Positions 4,949-8,049 of a stretch of DNA of 8,049 bases are shown one piece after another. The translations under genes and the position numbers were made by a program. The notes beneath the pieces were generated by a model, which saw only the letters and a program-made list of their open reading frames with translations, was not told where the DNA came from and ran no database searches. The DNA lies in assembly GCA_031273305.1 (NCBI GenBank), contig JAISSC010000106.1, positions 1 to 8,049 of the forward strand. Direction: 5' to 3'. The stretch is from Flavobacteriaceae bacterium (lineage in GTDB: Bacteria; Bacteroidota; Bacteroidia; Flavobacteriales; Weeksellaceae). The stretch's first letter is position 1, and every line of letters begins with the position of its first letter.

Positions 4949-7219
4949 ATGTCAAAAGAGAAAAATTTAAAAGATGCAGCCTTAGAATATCATAGTTCCA
5001 AACCGGAAGGTAAAATTGAAGTTGTCCCTACTAAGCCTCATTCAACACAAAGAGATTTGGCGTTAGCCTATTCACCCGGCGTAGCGGAACCATGTTTGGA
5101 AATATATAATAATCCTGCGGATGCCTATAAATATACATCAAAAAGTAACTTAGTTGCAGTAATTTCAAATGGAACCGCAGTTTTAGGATTAGGAGATATA
5201 GGCGCAGAAGCCTCCAAACCGGTAATGGAAGGAAAAGGATTGCTCTTTAAGATTTTCGCAGGGATTAACGTCTTTGATATTGAAGTAAACGAAACAAACC
5301 CGGATAAATTTATAGAGATCGTCAAATCCATAGCCCCAACTTTCGGAGGGATCAACCTTGAAGATATTAAAGCTCCCGAAGCGTTTGAAATAGAGAAAAG
5401 ACTAAAAGAAGAACTGGATATTCCGGTAATGCATGATGACCAGCATGGAACCGCCATTATTTCAGCAGCAGCTTTAACCAACGCTTTAGAACTGGCAGGA
5501 AAAGAAATTGCAAAGGTAAAACTTGTCATAAGCGGAGCAGGAGCCGCCGCCATAGCCTGCACAAGATTATATAAAGCTCTGGGAGCAAAATCGGAGAATA
5601 TCGTGATGTGTGACAGCAAGGGAGTTATTTATAAAGGACGCACGGATTTAAATAAAGAAAAACAGGAATTTGCAACAGAAACCCCTGACAGGACATTGGA
5701 AGATGCCATGAGGAACAGCGATGTATTCATAGGTCTTTCCAAAGGAAATATCGTATCTCCTGAAATGTTGCTGTCCATGAATGAAAATCCGATTGTCTTT
5801 GCTATGGCAAATCCCACCGCAGAAATAGATTATAACCTTGCTATACAAACCCGTACGGATGTTATCATGGCAACAGGAAGAAGCGACTTTCCTAATCAGG
5901 TAAATAACGTATTAGGATTTCCTTATATTTTCAGAGGAGCATTAGATGTACGCGCTACCGACATCAATCAGGAGATGCAGCTGGCAGCAGTGAGAGCTTT
6001 GGCAGAATTAGCAAAAGAAAGCGTTCCTGAGCAGGTAAGCCTTGCATACAATGTAAAAAATATAAACTTCGGAAGAGAATATATTATCCCCAAGCCGTTT
6101 GATAACCGGTTAATTACAAAAGTATCCGTAGCGGTTGCGAAAGCAGCTATGAACAGCGGAGTAGCACGGAAAGACATCACGGACTGGGATGCATACGAAG
6201 AAGAACTATTGGACAGAATGGGAGGAACCGACCAGAAGTTGATTAGAATCCTTCAGACGAGAGCCAAAGCAAATCCGAAAAAGGTGTTGTTGAACAATGC
6301 AGAAGAATATAATGTACTAAAAGCAGCACAGATATTATCCGACGAGGGAATAGCCAAACCTATTCTGTTAGGTAGAAGGTCTAAAATTGAAGCAACAAAA
6401 AAACAATATAATTTAACTCTGGATGTCCCTATCTGGGATATGGATGATATCGAAAACAAAGAGCGATTTGAAAAATATGCAAACTACCTTTATAATAAAA
6501 GACAAAGAAACGGGATAAGTTCCCTTTATCAGGCTAACAGATTACTGAAAAGCAGAGATTATTACGGGCCTTTAGCCGTAGAAATGGGAGATGCCGATGC
6601 CTTATTGACCGGCTTTTCCAAAAGTTATAAAGGAGCGTTACATCCCATTCTGGAAGTAGTAGACCGATACGGAACCACTAAAAAAGTCGCTTCCGCCATG
6701 ATTCTGATAACTAAAAAAGGGCCTATTTTCATAGCCGATACATCCGTTAATGTAGACCCGACTACGGATGATTTGGTTGGAATTACCCAACTTACGGCTA
6801 ATTTTGTTAAATCATTAGCCATAAAACCTAGAGTAGCATTACTTTCATATGAAAATTTCTCTAACTACTCACCCATTTCCAAAAAAGTAGCAAAAGCCGT
6901 ACGAATCCTCCATGAAATAGACCCGGAACTGGTCGTGGACGGAGAAATGCAACCGGACTTTGCTCTGGATGAAGAACTGTTAAGCGCATTTCCTTTTTCA
7001 AAAATAGGCAGAAAACCTGCAAATGTATTGATATTCCCGGATTTAACCTCATCAAACCTGAGTTTTAAATTGGTAAAAGGATTAAGATCATCACAGATAA
7101 TCGGGCCTGTTTTAATGGGAATAAACCAACCGATACATATCATGAGTATGCGTTCGAACGTAGAAGAAATAGTAAACTTAGCAACAATTGCAGTACTGGA
7201 TGCCCAGTTAAGAAAATAA
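4949..7219 (+). CDS. maeB: NADP-dependent malic enzyme with C-terminal phosphotransacetylase-like domain
   Basis: A 756-residue cytosolic enzyme, normal length for MaeB. It oxidatively decarboxylates malate to pyruvate and CO2, reducing NADP+, and so feeds NADPH and pyruvate supply. The malic-enzyme part spans about 1-425. Visible motifs are the catalytic Tyr in AYSPGVAEPC (Tyr41), GTAVLGLGDIGAEASKPV (75-92), the catalytic Lys in MEGKGLLFK (Lys96), metal ligands in INLEDIKAPE (E138, D139) and MHDDQHGTA (D163, D164), the dinucleotide loop SGAGAAAI (195-202), AMANPTAEI (285-293) and GRSDFPNQVNNVLGFPYIFRG (310-330). Residues about 430-756 form the phosphotransacetylase-like domain, which in characterised MaeB proteins is not known to transfer acetyl groups and instead mediates oligomerisation and acetyl-CoA regulation. 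NADP+ preference is inferred from this architecture, not read from the sequence. Its ATG follows a -7 box, and ruvA starts 28 bases after its stop. Confidence 0.95.
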   Translation: MSKEKNLKDAALEYHSSKPEGKIEVVPTKPHSTQRDLALAYSPGVAEPCLEIYNNPADAYKYTSKSNLVAVISNGTAVLGLGDIGAEASKPVMEGKGLLFKIFAGINVFDIEVNETNPDKFIEIVKSIAPTFGGINLEDIKAPEAFEIEKRLKEELDIPVMHDDQHGTAIISAAALTNALELAGKEIAKVKLVISGAGAAAIACTRLYKALGAKSENIVMCDSKGVIYKGRTDLNKEKQEFATETPDRTLEDAMRNSDVFIGLSKGNIVSPEMLLSMNENPIVFAMANPTAEIDYNLAIQTRTDVIMATGRSDFPNQVNNVLGFPYIFRGALDVRATDINQEMQLAAVRALAELAKESVPEQVSLAYNVKNINFGREYIIPKPFDNRLITKVSVAVAKAAMNSGVARKDITDWDAYEEELLDRMGGTDQKLIRILQTRAKANPKKVLLNNAEEYNVLKAAQILSDEGIAKPILLGRRSKIEATKKQYNLTLDVPIWDMDDIENKERFEKYANYLYNKRQRNGISSLYQANRLLKSRDYYGPLAVEMGDADALLTGFSKSYKGALHPILEVVDRYGTTKKVASAMILITKKGPIFIADTSVNVDPTTDDLVGITQLTANFVKSLAIKPRVALLSYENFSNYSPISKKVAKAVRILHEIDPELVVDGEMQPDFALDEELLSAFPFSKIGRKPANVLIFPDLTSSNLSFKLVKGLRSSQIIGPVLMGINQPIHIMSMRSNVEEIVNLATIAVLDAQLRK

Positions 7220-7247
7220 TATACACCTTTATAAAAAAGCCTTTCAA

Positions 7248-7829
7248 ATGATAACTCATCTATCAGGAACTATTTTTGAAGTATCACCGTCCAGTGTAGT
7301 AATAGACTGTAACGGAGTGGGATACTTTGCTACCATTAGTTTACAAACCTATACAAACATTCAAAAATTAAAACAAACCTTGCTCTACGTACAGGAAGTT
7401 ATAAGAGAAGATGCTCATTTGTTATATGGGTTTTCGACTAAAATAGAGCGGAGTTTATTTAACTTGTTAACAAGCGTAAACGGAGTTGGGCCTGCATCGG
7501 CAATTATGATGTTGTCATCCATGTCCGTTGTGGAAATATCTTCGGCTATTTCGAGCGGAAATAGTCTAACCTTACAAAAAATTAAGGGAATCGGGGCAAA
7601 AACAGCACAAAGAATTATCCTCGATTTACGGGATAAATTGTCTGCTTTTGAAACATCTGAAATTTTAGAGGGCAACTTGAACAATAAAAATAAATTTGAA
7701 GCGTTAAGTGCTTTGGAGGTTTTAGGAATTTCCAAAAAAGTTACAGAAAAAATAATAGATAAAGTCTTAGAAAAGGAACCGGAAATAGGAGTGGAAAATC
7801 TTATAAAGGAGACTTTAAAGAAATTATAA
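7248..7829 (+). CDS. ruvA: Holliday junction branch migration protein RuvA
   Basis: A 193-residue protein of standard length. RuvA tetramers bind four-way DNA junctions and load the RuvB helicase for branch migration before RuvC resolution. Domain I (OB fold, about 1-62) starts MITHLSGTIFEVSPSSVVID and ends REDAHLLYGF (53-62), both family hallmarks. Domain II carries two helix-hairpin-helix motifs that grip the DNA backbone: SVNGVGPASA (76-85) and KIKGIGAKTAQRI (111-123). A flexible linker (about 134-147) leads to the small C-terminal domain (about 148-193, KFEALSALEVLGIS), which contacts RuvB. No ruvB or ruvC is in the window. There is no promoter box in the 28-base gap after maeB, so it is probably transcribed with it. 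Its stop is three bases before the sprA start. Confidence 0.95.
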   Translation: MITHLSGTIFEVSPSSVVIDCNGVGYFATISLQTYTNIQKLKQTLLYVQEVIREDAHLLYGFSTKIERSLFNLLTSVNGVGPASAIMMLSSMSVVEISSAISSGNSLTLQKIKGIGAKTAQRIILDLRDKLSAFETSEILEGNLNNKNKFEALSALEVLGISKKVTEKIIDKVLEKEPEIGVENLIKETLKKL

Positions 7830-7832
7830 CCC

Positions 7833-8049
7833 TTGAGAGTATTAAAAAACATTCGCTACAACTTATTCTTTATAATTATAGTTTGTTTAGGAAACAGTTT
7901 TTTATTTGCACAAGAAAACGGTGAAGAGCAAAGTTTAACGCTTGATGACCCTGTCAAATACGAAGCATACTATGATTATAAAACAGGCAACTATATATTA
8001 TATCCTAAGATAGGAGGAATTGTAGTGGGTATCCTTGTCACGATGACGG
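7833..8049 (+). CDS. sprA: SprA (type IX secretion outer-membrane channel), N-terminal part, runs off right edge
   Basis: Seventy-two codons are visible, open at the window end. I start it at a TTG (7833-7835). The frame is closed upstream by the ruvA TAA at 7827-7829, no in-frame ATG occurs until codon 71, and starting at TTG gives a well-formed signal peptide (MRVLKNIRYNLFFIIIVCLG, then NSFLFAQ). The mature start has a short acidic stretch and then YYDYKTGNYILYPKIGGIVVG (46-66). This recalls the conserved opening of SprA/Sov proteins, a YDP-x-TxxYI...KIG pattern. SprA is a very large beta-barrel (over 2,000 residues) that forms the type IX translocon, also needed for gliding motility in some flavobacteria. 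The position directly after ruvA agrees with flavobacterial gene order as I recall it. An AAAGGAG sequence at 7805-7811 is too far upstream (about 21 bases) to serve as a normal ribosome site. Confidence 0.85.
   Translation, partial: MRVLKNIRYNLFFIIIVCLGNSFLFAQENGEEQSLTLDDPVKYEAYYDYKTGNYILYPKIGGIVVGILVTMT

Noticed and set aside
5125..5619. Minus-strand reading frame of 164 codons inside maeB
   Set aside because: It covers the most conserved malic-enzyme motifs on the other strand, so it is a shadow of that gene.
7415..7852. Minus-strand reading frame of 145 codons across ruvA and the sprA start
   Set aside because: It is antisense to the RuvA helix-hairpin-helix domain and shows no recognisable features.
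8020..8049. Possible frameshift at the end of sprA
   Set aside because: The final codons (GIVVGILVTMT) still align plausibly with the hydrophobic strand that follows the KIG motif in SprA proteins, so the frame looks intact.

Overview
The window looks like chromosomal DNA from a low-GC member of the Bacteroidota, most likely class Flavobacteriia. Four things point there. The gene order malic enzyme - ruvA - sprA is one I associate with flavobacteria. SprA is the outer-membrane channel of the type IX secretion system, which is confined to Bacteroidota. Several intergenic regions carry the Bacteroidota -7 promoter box (TAnnTTTG) just upstream of genes. Start codons sit in A/T-rich sequence with no consistent Shine-Dalgarno site. 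I cannot name the genus.

Layout. Positions 1-1470 hold three genes on the minus strand, in transcription order: a LOG-family nucleotide phosphoribohydrolase (757-1470), a small exported DUF6702-like protein (228-698), and the first 60 codons of a lipocalin-like lipoprotein that runs off the left edge (1-180). A 445-base divergent intergenic region follows (1471-1915). It holds one outward-facing promoter box at each end. In the middle is a 120-base element made of two related hairpin sequences in inverted orientation, resembling a REPIN or palindromic repeat pair. Positions 1916-4837 hold two plus-strand genes for exported proteins 30 bases apart: an M48-type zinc metallopeptidase and a 533-residue protein of unknown function. 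From 4949 to the right edge runs a tightly packed plus-strand block: maeB (malic enzyme fused to a phosphotransacetylase-like domain), ruvA (Holliday-junction binding), and the N-terminus of sprA, which begins at a TTG codon three bases after the ruvA stop.

Function. The right block combines central carbon metabolism, recombination and secretion; its genes are probably linked by position rather than by pathway. The metallopeptidase and its neighbour are the most accessory-looking genes. Both have Sec signal peptides, neither shows an obvious type IX sorting domain, and they are probably co-transcribed. The most unusual non-coding signal is the inverted hairpin pair at 1589-1708. I found no CRISPR array, tRNA, rRNA, transposase, phage gene or recognisable defence system. 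Most of the window is ordinary core genome.
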